From contig PCDI01000001.1 of assembly GCA_002778195.1 (NCBI GenBank), positions 2,668,453 to 2,732,452 on the forward strand: a stretch of 64,000 bases of DNA. The letters are read 5' to 3'. The notes beneath the pieces are model-generated. The model worked only from the letters and a program-made list of their open reading frames with translations, had not been told where the DNA came from and did not search any database. The stretch comes from Raffaelea ambrosiae. Taxonomy: Eukaryota; Ascomycota; Sordariomycetes; Ophiostomatales; Ophiostomataceae. Below, one piece after another: positions 51,218 to 61,844 of this stretch. Numbering within the stretch: position 1 is the stretch's first letter; every line of letters starts with the position of its first letter. The translations under genes were made by a program, and so were the position numbers.

Positions 51218-52137
51218 TTTAGTCGTTTTTTCTTTAATATTAAAAAATACGATCGTTATTAATAAAAGGTTTTTATTAACGATCGTTATTATTATTTACC
51301 CTCTTTTTTATTATTTCGTACTTAGTGTTATTTTTTTTAATCTTTTAAATAATTTTAAATAAAAGATTTAAAAAGATTAAAATAATATTTATAATTAAAT
51401 AAAGAATTATAAAAAGTAAAAGTATTTTATTAACGAAGGTAAAATCTCGTAAATTATACAATTAAATCTTATCACCCTTTTTTTAAAAAGGGTGAGAGGC
51501 CCTCGTTATATCGAAGGCTCTCAAAGGCTTTATACGCAGCGCTTTCAAACCGCGTACGAAGCTTTAACTCCGCGCCACACTCAGAGGCCCGTACGTACGC
51601 TTCGTAGCGTATCTCGCTTCGTGTTTACGCTAACTATACAGTTACGTGCCTCGTTAAAGGGTAGTACGTATTTAAGTAGGTCGCTTACACGTGTTTAAGC
51701 TGCTCGTAAAATACGTATCTAAACAAGCTCGTAATATCTTTATAATTATCCCTCTTTTTATAAAGCTCGTCTTCGAGTATACGATTACGTTCGTTAATAA
51801 TAAGCTTTTAAAGCTTACGAGCATTTAATTATATACGCGTTTAACGTTAACCCTCTTTCGTAGTGTTAAAGCGAGTGTTATAGCGTATAATACATTACGT
51901 ACCTTCTTCGTAAGCCTTTAATCGCTTTTTTCGTTTATAAAGTAAATAAGAGGTTAAGCGTTGTTAAGTAGACGAAAGGAAAATATAAGCAGAGTTTTCT
52001 CGTCGCTCTTTTCACGCCCTTCTTTCTCTCCTTTCTCTTCTTTTTAACCTTATCACGCTTTATTAAAGTTTTAACATCGTTATATTAAATCACCGTTTTA
52101 ATATAATTTTTATTTCTCGTTTTTACGTATTACGACT
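51218..52137 (-). mobile_element. G1 fragments: gag end, LTR and start of a 3' module
   Basis: 51218-51374 is gag/leader of copy h. 51375-51744 is a G1 LTR. From 51745 comes polypurine-tract sequence and about 390 bases of 3' module, as expected to the right of a minus 3' LTR. One LTR is therefore flanked on the left by gag and on the right by a 3' end, the arrangement left by tandem copies sharing an LTR. Confidence 0.7.
51375..51744 (-). repeat. G1 LTR shared between two fragments
   Basis: 370 bases. The first base of the terminus is changed (GATTAAAAT where others have TATTAAAAT). Both flanks are G1 internal sequence, but from opposite ends of the element. Confidence 0.75.
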
Positions 52138-52385
52138 CGTGTCGCGGCCTTTAGCTAAAAGCCCCGCTATTAGTTATAAGGTGAAAAAACTACGAAGGCG
52201 GTTAATAAGTAGAAATGGTCGTTACGTAATTAATCATTAAAATCACGAATAATCACCGTAATTACCTTAAATCGATAATCTTAGTAATTAAGAGTAATTA
52301 TAGTAATTCAAAGTAATCACTTTAAATAAATAAAATAATAAGCTCGCTTTTTTAAATAAAAAAATAAAAAGAGTTAAACTCTTTA
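52138..52385 (-). repeat. Diverged R2-type LTR fragment
   Basis: Starts tgtcgcggcc and contains two blocks of aaaatcac..aatcaccgtaatta and the terminal aataaaaagagttaaactctt, matching the order of R2 LTR motifs in minus orientation. It is truncated by the pogo-type element. Confidence 0.55.
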
Positions 52386-52733
52386 ACGTGAGTAACCCAC
52401 TTTTCGACACCCCCCCCATTTCGACACCCTTTTTCATCCCTTTCTAACCAAAGTGCTTACACTTCATCGCGCCGTAAGTCATGCTATATTAATCCAATAA
52501 ACTCCATTTTTTCTAACATCATTAATTAGGTCAAAATACGCGTATATAGCGAAGAAGACGTGTCAGACGCTATTCAGTCTTATAGAAATGGCGTCTCTGT
52601 CGCGCGCGCCGCATTAATGCATGGCATACCGCGATCCACGTTGATGTACCGCTTTCGGGGTACAAGACCGCGTTTTGAAGCTTTTTCCGACCAACAGAGG
52701 CTCTCTACAATACAAGAGAAGCGGCTGGCTACC
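52386..52733 (+). mobile_element. 5' end of a pogo/Fot-type (Tc1/mariner) transposon, truncated
   Basis: The terminus ACGTGAGTAACCCACTTTTC, preceded by TA, matches the palindromic element at 18446. The 5' leader and the beginning of a transposase follow. It is cut at 52734 by a G1 LTR, so the DDE part is missing. Confidence 0.8.
52536..52733 (+). pseudogene. Pogo/Fot-type transposase N terminus (HTH psq DNA-binding domain)
   Basis: 66 uninterrupted codons reading YSEEDVSDAIQSYRNG, then VARAALMHGIPRSTLMYR and RLSTIQEKRLAT. This is the psq-type helix-turn-helix that opens fungal pogo transposases and recognises the terminal repeats. The frame lacks an ATG: the likely start position (52536-52538) is ATA after an upstream in-frame TAG, as a G-to-A change would give. 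It is fused by insertion to LTR sequence from 52734, so downstream codons belong to the LTR. Codon use is much closer to normal genes than the surrounding repeats. Confidence 0.8.
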
Positions 52734-52883
52734 TGTAAGGATATCGCGAGCTTGTTTAAATGCGTGCTTTACGAGCAACCCAAGCACGTACAAACAACTT
52801 GCTTAAATACGTGCTACCTTTAGTAAAGCACGTGACCGTGTAGCTAGTGTAAGTTCAAAGAGAGGTGCGTTACAAAGCGTACG
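52734..52883 (+). repeat. Truncated G1 LTR (first 150 bases)
   Basis: Starts TGTAAGGATATCGCGAGC and stops at LTR position 150, where the full 5' LTR of the next copy begins with the same sequence. The rest of this LTR was not found on the far side of the element. Confidence 0.8.
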
Positions 52884-53263
52884 TGTAAGGATATCGCGAG
52901 CCTGCTCGGATGCGTGCCTTGCGAGCTTCCTACGAGCAAGCTAAGCACGTACGAATAACCTGCTTAAACACGTGCCACCCTCAACAGGGCACGTGACCGT
53001 GCAGCCAGCATAAGTCCGAAGGGAGGTGCGCTACGAGGCGCACGCACGGACCCCTGGGCGTGGCGCGGAGCTAGGGCTTCGTACGCGGCTTGAAGATGCT
53101 ACGTACAAAGCCCCTTGGGAGCCCTCGATATAACGAGGGCCTTCCACCCTTTAAAAAAAAAGGAGATAAGATTAAGTTATATAATTTACGAAATTCTACC
53201 TTCGTTAATGAGATACCTTTATTTTTCACGATCTTTTACCTAACTATAAGTACCACTCTAACA
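52884..53263 (+). repeat. G1 5' LTR of copy i
   Basis: 380 bases. Compared with the 3' LTR I counted about 33 substitutions and no length change; all but one are transitions. It contains CACGTG-type motifs and the hairpin ccctcgatataacgaggg. Confidence 0.9.
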
Positions 53264-54600
53264 TTTCTAAATCTTCCACCCAAAGTCACCTAAAAGATCA
53301 AAAAAAATAACACCGAGCACGAAACAACAAGAACGAGGGCAGACGGCGGCAACGGCCGCTAGTGAAAACCCCCTGTTAATAACGACCGCACTCCCCAACA
53401 TCGAAGGAGGAGCGGCCGAAGCGAGCGATTAGCCCGACAGCGGAACGCTACTCGCGGACACGCCGGCTTAAGGGGCCGTCGAAGACGACGAACTCGTCGC
53501 AGCTCGAGCTCGCCGCGAGCTCGAATAAGTGAAGGAGCGGCTAATACTCGTTAAGCAGATCCGTAACATCGAAGCCGAGCTTTTATAAACTAAGTAATAA
53601 ACCTTATAACTTCAAGCGGCTCGAACACTAATAACGAAGAATGTTTCGAAGCTAACGAGCGCGCATAACGAAACACGCGTAAGTACTAAAAACTACCGTA
53701 AGCCGACTCCTCGCAGTGGGATTCACTTATTAGCGCTTAATTCGAGGGTTAGCGAGAGCGAGAACTATAACGACGACAACTACGACGACGAAGTCGACGT
53801 AAAGATTCCGTTTCTTAATAAGTTTATAAACAAGTTTACCTTTATATAACGAAATACGTGAGTAAAGGCGGTAAAAGACGTCTTCAAAGCCGTTTCGTAA
53901 CGTTTCCGCGACTTTAAAAAGCGCGTACTAATAGCTTCATCCCGGCTCAATACCACTCTTCGAAACTAATAGAAGTAATACTTAACCAACTTAAGCTCGA
54001 AAGAGGAAATTTAACGAGCGAAGAGGTTTTAAACTTGTTTTAAAGAATAAACGATAACGCTTTCCCTTAAAAGCGAGGACTCGTCGTTAATTACTTATTA
54101 ATAATATCGAAAAGCGGTTTAAAACGAAAACTAAAGCTTAACCGAATTTCTCTCCTACCTTCAATCCCTCGAGTTGAAAATGAAAGCCCTCTCTAAACAC
54201 TATTGAAAAGAGACCTTTTACTTTAAACTATAAAAAAACCTACGATAATCGTTAATTGTTAACTTTAATTATTAATTTACCGATTTTAATACTTTTATCA
54301 CTTAAGTAGAAAACTACTAAAAGCAGTACGCGAAGAAGAGAAAGTCGAAGGACGACAAGCCGTAAAGTGACTCGAAAAGGAGATAACAAAGCACTCCTAA
54401 AAGCGCGAGTAACCCGCGCTTTAAAAGCGGCTTAAAAGAGAAAAGGGGGGAGAAGCTTAAAGAGAAAATAAATAAAAAATCGAGTATTACGTACTATAAC
54501 TACGAAAAGAAAGAACACATCGCACCAAAGTGTACGAAACCGAAGACTAACCCCACGAAAGTTTAAAGGATTAAAAGTATATCGAAGTATAACGCCGAGT
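53264..54600 (+). pseudogene. G1 gag with CCHC zinc knuckle, inactivated
   Basis: Recognisable gag frame from about 53460 (RELE..VKERL, IRNIEAELL) through an acidic segment near 53760 (SESENYNDDNYDDEVDVK) to a zinc-knuckle region at 54492-54533. There the CxxCxxxxHxxxxC motif now reads YYNYEKKEHIAPKC: the first two cysteines and two glycines are lost by G-to-A changes while H and the last C remain. There is no standard tRNA-type primer-binding site (TGG...) directly after the 5' LTR. Many TAA/TAG codons. Confidence 0.7.
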
Positions 54601-57600
54601 CGAAAAAGAAAATAAAAAACGCGTAAACGCCCTTATCTAACCGAAGGAGAAAACGCTCGTCGAAGTAAAGATCGGCGTACGATTATATAACCCAGCCGTG
54701 ATAAAAACCGACCGAAAACACTAAACTACCGTTAACCTCGATACGAAAGCAAAAGTCGACATCGTCTCACTAGAGTTTACCACGCGGGTCGAACTTCGAA
54801 AGAAGAAAAGCCGAGCCTCGCGTTTAGAAATAGCGGACGGCTCGACCGCTACGCTAACGACGTTGTAAGAGGTGTCGTTGAAGCTTACCGACTGCCGAAG
54901 CCGAACTAAAGAGTTTATACGGCTTTACGTGAGTATCCCGCGAATAAAGGCGGCGAGTAAAAGCTTCATCCTTTTAGAAGTAACGACTTTAAAGGATTTA
55001 ACTATTGACACGATTAAGAGCAGCTAATAGTGTTTTAATTATCGTTTAAACGAGCTTACGATTAATACACTTCGTAAGTTTGTTAAAAAGACTAAGAATA
55101 TCGTAGTCGTATACGCAGTTTTTACACTCTTTAAACGGTTTGAGCAAATCAAATTTAAGTAATACCCCCTCGAGGACGAGGCGACCTTAAAGCGCCGGCC
55201 TTACGGTGGTGTACCGACGGAGTTTACCGACTTCACTCTCGTATTTAGCGGGACGAGCGCGGCTATACTACCGCCCGTTCGAGAAACGAATTACGTAATT
55301 GATTTAGTTGACGAAGCGTAACCTTTTTATAAAACGATTTATCCTTTGTTTAAACGAGAGTTGGAGGAACTACGAAAGTATTTCGAAGAGAATTTATAAA
55401 ACGAGCGAATTCGATTAAGTAAAAGCTCAGTCGAAGCACTCATCCTCTTCGTACTTAAGAAGAACGGCTTTTTACGACTTTACGTTGACTATCGAAGCTT
55501 TAATAAGGTTACGATTAAAAACCGCTACGCCCTTTCGTTAATCTCAAAGATTTTAAACCGGATTTCGAGCGCTAAGTACTTTATTAAGCTCGATATTAAA
55601 AACGCTTACTATCAAATCCGAATTAAAGAAGGAGACGAGTGAAAGACGGCGTTTCGCACGCGGTATAAACACTACGAATATATGGTTTTATTATTCGGCT
55701 TTATAAATACGCTAGCTATGTTTTAACACTACGTGTATACGGCTCTCCGCGGGCTAATCGACGTAACGTGTATTACGTATATAAACGACGTGTTAGTGTT
55801 TTCTAAGAGCTGGGACGAGTATACTAAGCACGTGCGAAACGTATTCGAAAGGCTATAAAAAGCATAGTTGTTTATAAACTTAGCTAAGTGCGAGTTTTAT
55901 CGAAACTAAGTCGAGTTTTTAAAATTCATTTTTTTCGATACCGAGGTGTAAATAAACCCGTTTTGAGTAAAGGCCATCGTTACGTGGAAGTTGTTTAAAA
56001 CGTATTGAAAGATTTAAGTATTCTTAAGATTTTATAACTTCTACCGACGTTTTATTTAGGGGTATTTTAAAATTACAACCCCGTTAAATAAACTTTTAAA
56101 AGGGATGAAAAACGAGAAGAAGCTCGGGCGAATGCGCTTCGATGAAAGGGCGACACACGCATTTTACCAACTGCGAAAGGAATTTACTCACGCTTTTTTA
56201 CTAAAACACTTCAACCTAACGCGCCGCTTACGCTTTAAAACCAATACGTTAAAATTCGCAAAAACGGGGATTTTATTCCAACCGGACGACGAGGGTCGCT
56301 AACACTTTATCGCATTTTAATCTCGAAAATGAAACGAGTTAAAGCTACGGTATAACACTCTTAATTAAAAGATAATAACAATTGTGAATTCCTTCAAACA
56401 CTAACGTTAATACTTAAAAGGTAGTTAATATAAAATCGAGGTTTTATCGAACTATACTAACCTACGTGTATTTATACAATAGGAAAAGTTAAACGAGAAG
56501 CAGGTTAAATAGTGTATATATCTCACCCTTTTTAATTTTAAAATCAAACATCGAACTAAAAAAACCAATCCCGCTGATAGCTTTTTTCAAAGACCGAACT
56601 ACTAAGAAAACCCGGATGAGGAGGAGGAGTTAAAGCTGCTTTTTAACCTCGAATCGCGATTAATATCCGTAAGACAAGTGTTAGTCCCGTATGTTTATTC
56701 TAGTCGCGTTAAGATTAAAGCGGCTACGGTTTAAAAAGAGCTATCGTTTAATGCGGCTTATATTAGCTACGTTAAGATAACACCTTAAGCGAGTAAAGAG
56801 CACGAAAACCCCCTCGTTTAAATTCAATGAATTCAAACTCATCATTTAAATGCCCTTTAGCAGTAACCCTAAAGCGGGCTACCGTTAAGGCTACGACGGC
56901 GGCCCTATTCTTTCTTTAAACAGTTAGTCCCCTCGGGGTTGTGTTAAGCTGTGTTAAGAAAAGAGAATCCGTTAGCATTGGATATAAACACGTTATTGAT
57001 GAAGTTGCTCTAAGCTTTATAAGCAAGTGACGAAAAGACTTAGTAGTTGAAAGCTTAAATTGAGACGATTGCGACCACTCTCAAACACTGGAGCGTGGGG
57101 TTAAAAGGATTATTACGATTTAAGAATCGTATTTACGTTTTAAAGGAAGAAGTGGTGAAGAGGGAAATCTTTTAAACATACCACGATAGCCCTTTAACGA
57201 AACACTTTAAAAAGACTCGTACAAAAGAGCTAATAAAAAGAAAATTCTTTTGAGAGTATATGGATGTATATATTCATAAGTACGTTAGCAGCTATTCGAC
57301 GTGTGCGCGAGAAGTAGTACCGCGGTATAAGCCGTACGGCTAGTTACAAGCACTTTTTATTTTACGAGGACTGTGGTAAGAAATCTTTATAGATTTCGTA
57401 ACGAGATTACCAAAAATCTATCATAAAGGGTAAAACGTAAATGCGATCTTAATAATCGTAAATAAGCTTACGAAGATGGTAAAGTTCCTCCTCGTAAAGA
57501 CGACGATAACGTCGAACCAGTTAGTAAAGATCTTATATATAAAAATCGAGATAAGATTCAGTGTATTATACGGTATTGTCTCGAACTAAGGGAGCGTCTT

Positions 57601-58300
57601 TATTAATACGTATTAAATAGCGCTTTATATAAAGCTTTTAATTAAGAGACGCTTTTTTACGGCGTTTTACTCGTAGACTGATGGTTAAACTAAAAGAATG
57701 AATTAAACGTTAAAACACTATTTACGCGTATTTATAAGCGAGTTTTAAACGAACTGGGTTAAGCTTTTATTAATAGCGGAGTACGTATATAATAACGCGG
57801 TTAACGTTATAATTAACGATACGTTATTTCATCTCTTTATAAAATATTATTCAAAAATATATATACGAATCGAGGACGACTCTATTAAAGGGGGGGTGTT
57901 CGTAATCGTAGCGAGATTAAAGAAGTTAAATAGAGTGCGAGCTTTTGTAATAAAACATTAAGAGAAAGTATAAAAAGCTTAAACGAAGTATTATAATCGC
58001 CGTTATTAACCTTAAGAGTACTACGTGAGAGACTTAGTGTAGTTATTAATACGAAACCTTAAGTTAAAAGTGCTTTATAAAAAAATAGGTTTTCGCTTCG
58101 TTAGTTCGTTTATAGTTTTAACTAAGGTTAAATTATAAGTATATCGTATAACACTCTCTAACTAATATAACCGACTTTACAACGTATTTTTAATAACTTT
58201 ATTAAAGCTTTAAAAGGGAAACCGTAAAACGTAACCGACGTTCTAAACCCTATCGTTAAAAGAAGAGTTAAACGAATAAAAAGTAAAAAAGGTGCGAAAT
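54601..58300 (+). pseudogene. G1 pol: protease, reverse transcriptase, RNase H, integrase, inactivated
   Basis: Protease: LDTKAKVDIVS at about 54738-54770, where retroviral-type proteases have D-S/T-G-A. RT: 55325-55930 with LKKNGFLRLYVDYRSFNKV, YALSLISKI, KYFIKLDIKNAYYQIRIKEG, KTAFRTRY and YINDVLVFSK (catalytic YxDD changed at one D). RNase H: 56100-56560 with LKFAKTGILFQPDDEGR and HFIAF. Integrase zinc-binding region: about 57175-57310 with HDSPLTKHFKKTRTKELI..RKFF and YSTC, catalytic core to about 58.1 kb. Stops are almost all TGG/CAA/CAG-derived. Domain order is diagnostic for Ty3/gypsy. Confidence 0.8.
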
Positions 58301-59624
58301 ACCCGAGTGAGGAACGGAGAGCGTTTTTTCCTCGTTCGATAAACGGAGTGGCTCGTAGAGTATGATTAATAGGTGTTAAAGGATAATATAAAGCACGCGT
58401 AAAAACTAGTTATAAGGTTTTAAGCTTAAAAAGTAGTAAAGAAAAGGTGGAAAATAAAGTAAATTATTCTTAAAGACGGGGCGGCTTGTAAGCGGAACTA
58501 CGACGGTTTATTAGTTATAAGTTATAAAAATATAAAAACTTAAACGCGTTAAAGTAGTACGAGGGCGGTTCGAAGAGCGTACGAAAATAATAAACAAAGG
58601 AAAACATTTTACAACGACTAAGGCTTAAAAGCGGTACGATGGGAGCGCGCGAACAAAGAAGATAGCTTAGCGCTTAAACACCGGGATTTAAGAGGTTTAT
58701 CTGAGCGTTAATAACGCTCGCAGCTTAACGCGTAGCTACGAAGGCGGCTCGAAGCCGCTCTAAAAGCTGGAAGCGCGCAGCTTGTTAATGATCATATTAT
58801 TAATCTCCGACGGCTAAAGACAAAACCTAGCGCGAAGCGTTAACGGAGCGTCGTTGTAAAAAGAGATAGCGCGGAGAAAGTACGTACCAATATATGTTTA
58901 ACACCGGTATGAACAACTATAGCGACTTACGCGATACGAGCGCGAGCTACTTACGTAGCGTAGTCGGCCCACTTTTAGACAAGAGTTAATAAAGCCCGAA
59001 GACGACTCGACGGCGGGGCGAGTGAGGAACTTACGAGGTCGTGTACGATAGTCTCCTAAAACAGCCCGAAGCGCGATAAGTGCCGAGTAAATAAAAGGAG
59101 CACGCGGGCCACGAAGTACGTAGCCGCGTCGACTAACGCACGTGAGAGAGCTTTAAGCTTAACGTTGTTAAACAAGTGCGTTCGAAAGGGCGCAAGAAGC
59201 GTGTCGAGGGCGCGCAAAAACCTAATCGTACGGTCTATATTACCGCGAATTAACTTAAGAACCTACATAAGAGAGTTAGCAGCGCGTTAACGGCGGAGTA
59301 AAAGGAGTCCGACCATATATACTTATACAAGTCTTATACATCTTCGTACACTTAATACACGCCCCGACCCTACGCTCGCACTTCAAATTTAGCTTCAAAC
59401 GGAGCGACTAAGCGGCGAATGCGCGCCAAACGTAGTGATAGTAAGCGAGATAATGGATTTCTAAATTATCGAAACCCAAGTTTACCAACCGAGCGCCGTT
59501 AGTAAGCGTAAACGTAAAAGCGAGGGGCGTAGTAAGGGCGATAACGGCTTAATCTAAAGCGTCGTCGTCTTCGTCGGCGGTAAGCGAAACGTAAGCGGGG
59601 TTTTAAAGGTTTTCGTTATTATTA

Positions 59625-59690
59625 TCGTCGTTATTATTATTATTATTATCGTTTTCGTTATTATCGTCGTTATCCTCGACCTCAACGATG
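59625..59690. repeat. Trinucleotide-type tract (gtt/att/atc/cgt) in the G1 3' module
   Basis: Low-complexity 3-base periodic run. The same tract is present, inverted or direct, in other G1 copies near 12430-12500, 20265-20330, 28730-28825 and 34735-34805, so it belongs to the element rather than the locus. It would encode an acidic (Asp/Asn) run on the minus strand. Confidence 0.8.
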
Positions 59691-60792
59691 AGACGAGAGG
59701 GATTAGCAAGCGAGACTAAAGCCGGGTTGAGAGGCGGATATAGCACCACCCGCGAGTTATTAGCGTTACAGCCGCGGGTTAAAGAAGCATCGTAACTACG
59801 AAATAATATGTTCTTAGTGTGAGGAGCCCCGCGGGCGGGACTTATTAAGGGAGTAAGCGTAAACGAACGACCGCGCGAAGCGCTTGAAAGACGACGGGTG
59901 AGCGTGTTAAAGCTTATTATTTAACGTTTCGACCGAGTAACGACGTTAACTTACTAAAAACTAACACGTTAACTACGTTTATTAACGCTGCTCGTATAAA
60001 ACGCACCATCGTAAAGAGAGTTTCTATAAAAAGGGGAATTGTTTACGAAAGAACTAAGGAGTATAAGCACAATCTGATCGAGGCGAGCGCGGCTTGAAGA
60101 GTTAAAAAATTAACCGTTAAGCGTTTACTACGTGGAGCTAGCGCGACGAACGGGGGTTAACGAAAGACCGTCGTTATACTAAAAACCTGTTATAAGTTAG
60201 ACTTAAAACAGTTAATAAAGAGCTAACGACCCGACAGCGAGGCACTTACTTAGGGAAAGGAGCTGCACAAAGCGAGACGTTAATAACCTAGAGTTTGCAC
60301 GCGAATTAAAGAAAGAAAACTAAAAAGCGCGGGGCGCTGATAACTCGAAGCTGAAGCGTAATTTAAAGAGAAAAAAAAAGGAAGCTGCGAGACTATTGTC
60401 CGACGGCGAACCGCGCGAGGAGCGAGTTAAAGACGGGAAGTAAAGATTGCGTTAAGCGGTGATTTAGCGCAGCGACGTTGGGTTTTTAATAAAGCGTGGT
60501 AAGGTTAAAGAAAGGAAGAAAGGAGAGAGAGAGGAGCGTAAGAGGGGCGACGAGAAAACTCTGATTGTGCTTTCCTTTCGTCTGCTTAACAACGCCCAGC
60601 CTCCTATTTACTCTACAAACGGAAGGAGCGATCGAGGACTTGCGAGGAAGGTGCGTAAGGTGCTACACGCTACAGCGGCCGCACTAACACTACGAAGGAG
60701 GGCCAGCGCTGAGCGCGCATACGGCTAAACGCTTCGAGCGCTCTAAAAGCCTACTGCCAACGAGCGTAACCGCACGCTCGAGGACGAGCTCC

Positions 60793-60810
60793 ACGAGAGG
60801 AGGGATAAAT
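60793..60810 (+). other. Polypurine tract of G1 copy i
   Basis: Purine-rich sequence (cgagaggagggataaat) directly before the TG of the 3' LTR: the primer site for plus-strand DNA synthesis. Equivalent tracts adjoin the 3' LTRs of copies b, c, e and f. Confidence 0.8.
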
Positions 60811-61190
60811 TGTAAAAATATCGCGAGCCTGCTCGGATGCGTGCTTTACGAGCTTCCTACGAGCAGGCTAAACACGTGCGGATAACCTGCTTAAGCACGT
60901 ACCACCCTCAACAGGGCACGTGACCGTGCAGCTAGTATAAGTCCGAAGGGAGGTGCGTTATGGGGCGCACGCACGGACCCCTGGGCGTGGCGCGGAGCTA
61001 GGGCTTCGTACGCGGCTTGAGGACGCTACGCACAAAGCCCCTTGGGAGCCCTCGATATAGCGAGGGCCTCCCACCCTTTGGAAAAAAAGGGGATAAGATT
61101 TAGTTGTGTAATTTACGAAATTCTACCTTCGTTAATGAGATACCTCTATCTTCCGCGATCTTCTACCTGACTACAAGTACCACTCTAACA
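60811..61190 (+). repeat. G1 3' LTR of copy i
   Basis: 380 bases, TGTAAAAATATCGCG...CACTCTAACA. It pairs with the 5' LTR at 52884. Confidence 0.9.
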
Positions 61191-61216
61191 ATAACTATAA
61201 ATAAAAATATTAAAAG

Positions 61217-61430
61217 TATTAAAATTATATTTATAATTAAATAAAAAGTATAAAAAAAAGTATTTTATTAATAAAAAAATTTTTTTTTTCTAAAAAAGCT
61301 TTAATTATATTAAAGCTTTTTGATTAAAAGGGTGTATACGCGGCGCTTTTAACTTACGTACGATGTTTTAATCTCGCGTTACGCTTAAAGGTTCGTATGC
61401 GCGCTTTATAACGCACCACGCTTTAAACGC
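61217..61430 (-). repeat. Strongly decayed G1 LTR fragment
   Basis: Starts tattaaaattatatttataattaaat and keeps the LTR landmarks in minus orientation (gtattttattaat, ttaattatattaaagc, tacgcggcgc, aacgcacc). It ends at about 61430 where GC-rich sequence begins, and marks the right edge of the transposon block. It is more decayed than any other LTR here, so it is probably the oldest. Confidence 0.65.
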
Positions 61431-61844
61431 CGAGCTACTAAGTGGACTAATATTACTTCTCGCGATCTCGCGACGCTGCGGCTGGTCCGTTCGCAGCTTT
61501 TTGGCTGGCGGTAAGCCACCGTCGGCACCGCGAACCTGCGCGGCGTTCTGCGGCGGCAGGTTGGCTGCGGCGGCAAGTTGGCTGCGGCGATAGGTTGGCT
61601 GTTAGTGAGGGAAGAAGACAGAGGCGGAGGTAGGGACGAAGTTGCGTGTTTAAGTTGGCTGGCGATATCTTTATAATAAGTAAGTACGCTACGTTATTTG
61701 ATTCTTCACGAGGAATGAGATATCTATAAATTATTATTTTTAGTAATAACTATATCAAACAATAATATAAAGTAAAATAACAGTAATAACCGTATTTGAG
61801 AAACCTAATCAGTAATGAATGGCCATGGTGCAACTAGGCCGTGA
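61431..61844. other. Right boundary region with 17-bp tandem repeat
   Basis: Mixed-composition sequence between the repeat block and the next gene. It holds three tandem 17-bp units (tgcggcggcaggttggc and variants) at 61549-61599, then a small AT-rich stretch at about 61680-61800 and the 3' flank of the minus-strand gene. No gene seen. Confidence 0.55.
61549..61599. repeat. 17-bp tandem repeat, three units
   Basis: Units tgcggcggcaggttggc, tgcggcggcaagttggc and tgcggcgataggttggc differ only by transitions apart from one g/t change, resembling mild RIP-like damage at the edge of the block. Confidence 0.8.

Larger units (their letters stand above)
58301..60810. other. G1 3' module, ~2.4 kb, uncharacterised
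   Basis: All G1 copies that keep their 3' half carry this segment between integrase and the 3' LTR. It includes a GTT/ATT/CGT trinucleotide tract (59625-59690) and a stretch (about 59900-60800) whose + strand reads a basic, helical protein-like frame (INAARIKRTIVKRVSIKRG, IVYERTKEYKHNLIEAS, ending NRTLEDELHERR before the polypurine tract). The minus strand also reads fairly openly. I do not recognise a family. It could be a chromodomain-bearing pol extension, an extra ORF or an antisense ORF like that in R2. Confidence 0.5.
52884..61190 (+). mobile_element. G1 gypsy retrotransposon copy i, full length with paired 380-bp LTRs
   Basis: 8307 bp: 5' LTR 52884-53263, 3' LTR 60811-61190, both 380 bases with TG...CA ends. 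Order: gag, CCHC knuckle, aspartic protease, RT, RNase H, integrase, then an unusual ~2.4-kb 3' module and a polypurine tract (cgagaggagggataaat). It is the least mutated G1 copy and serves as the reference for the others. The order PR-RT-RH-IN places it in Ty3/gypsy. The flanking 5 bases (gtacg and ataac) do not match, so one flank has been rearranged. Confidence 0.9.

Noticed and set aside
53090..53293. 67-codon frame at the 5' LTR/leader junction of copy i
   Set aside because: Mostly LTR sequence, not conserved in the partner LTR.
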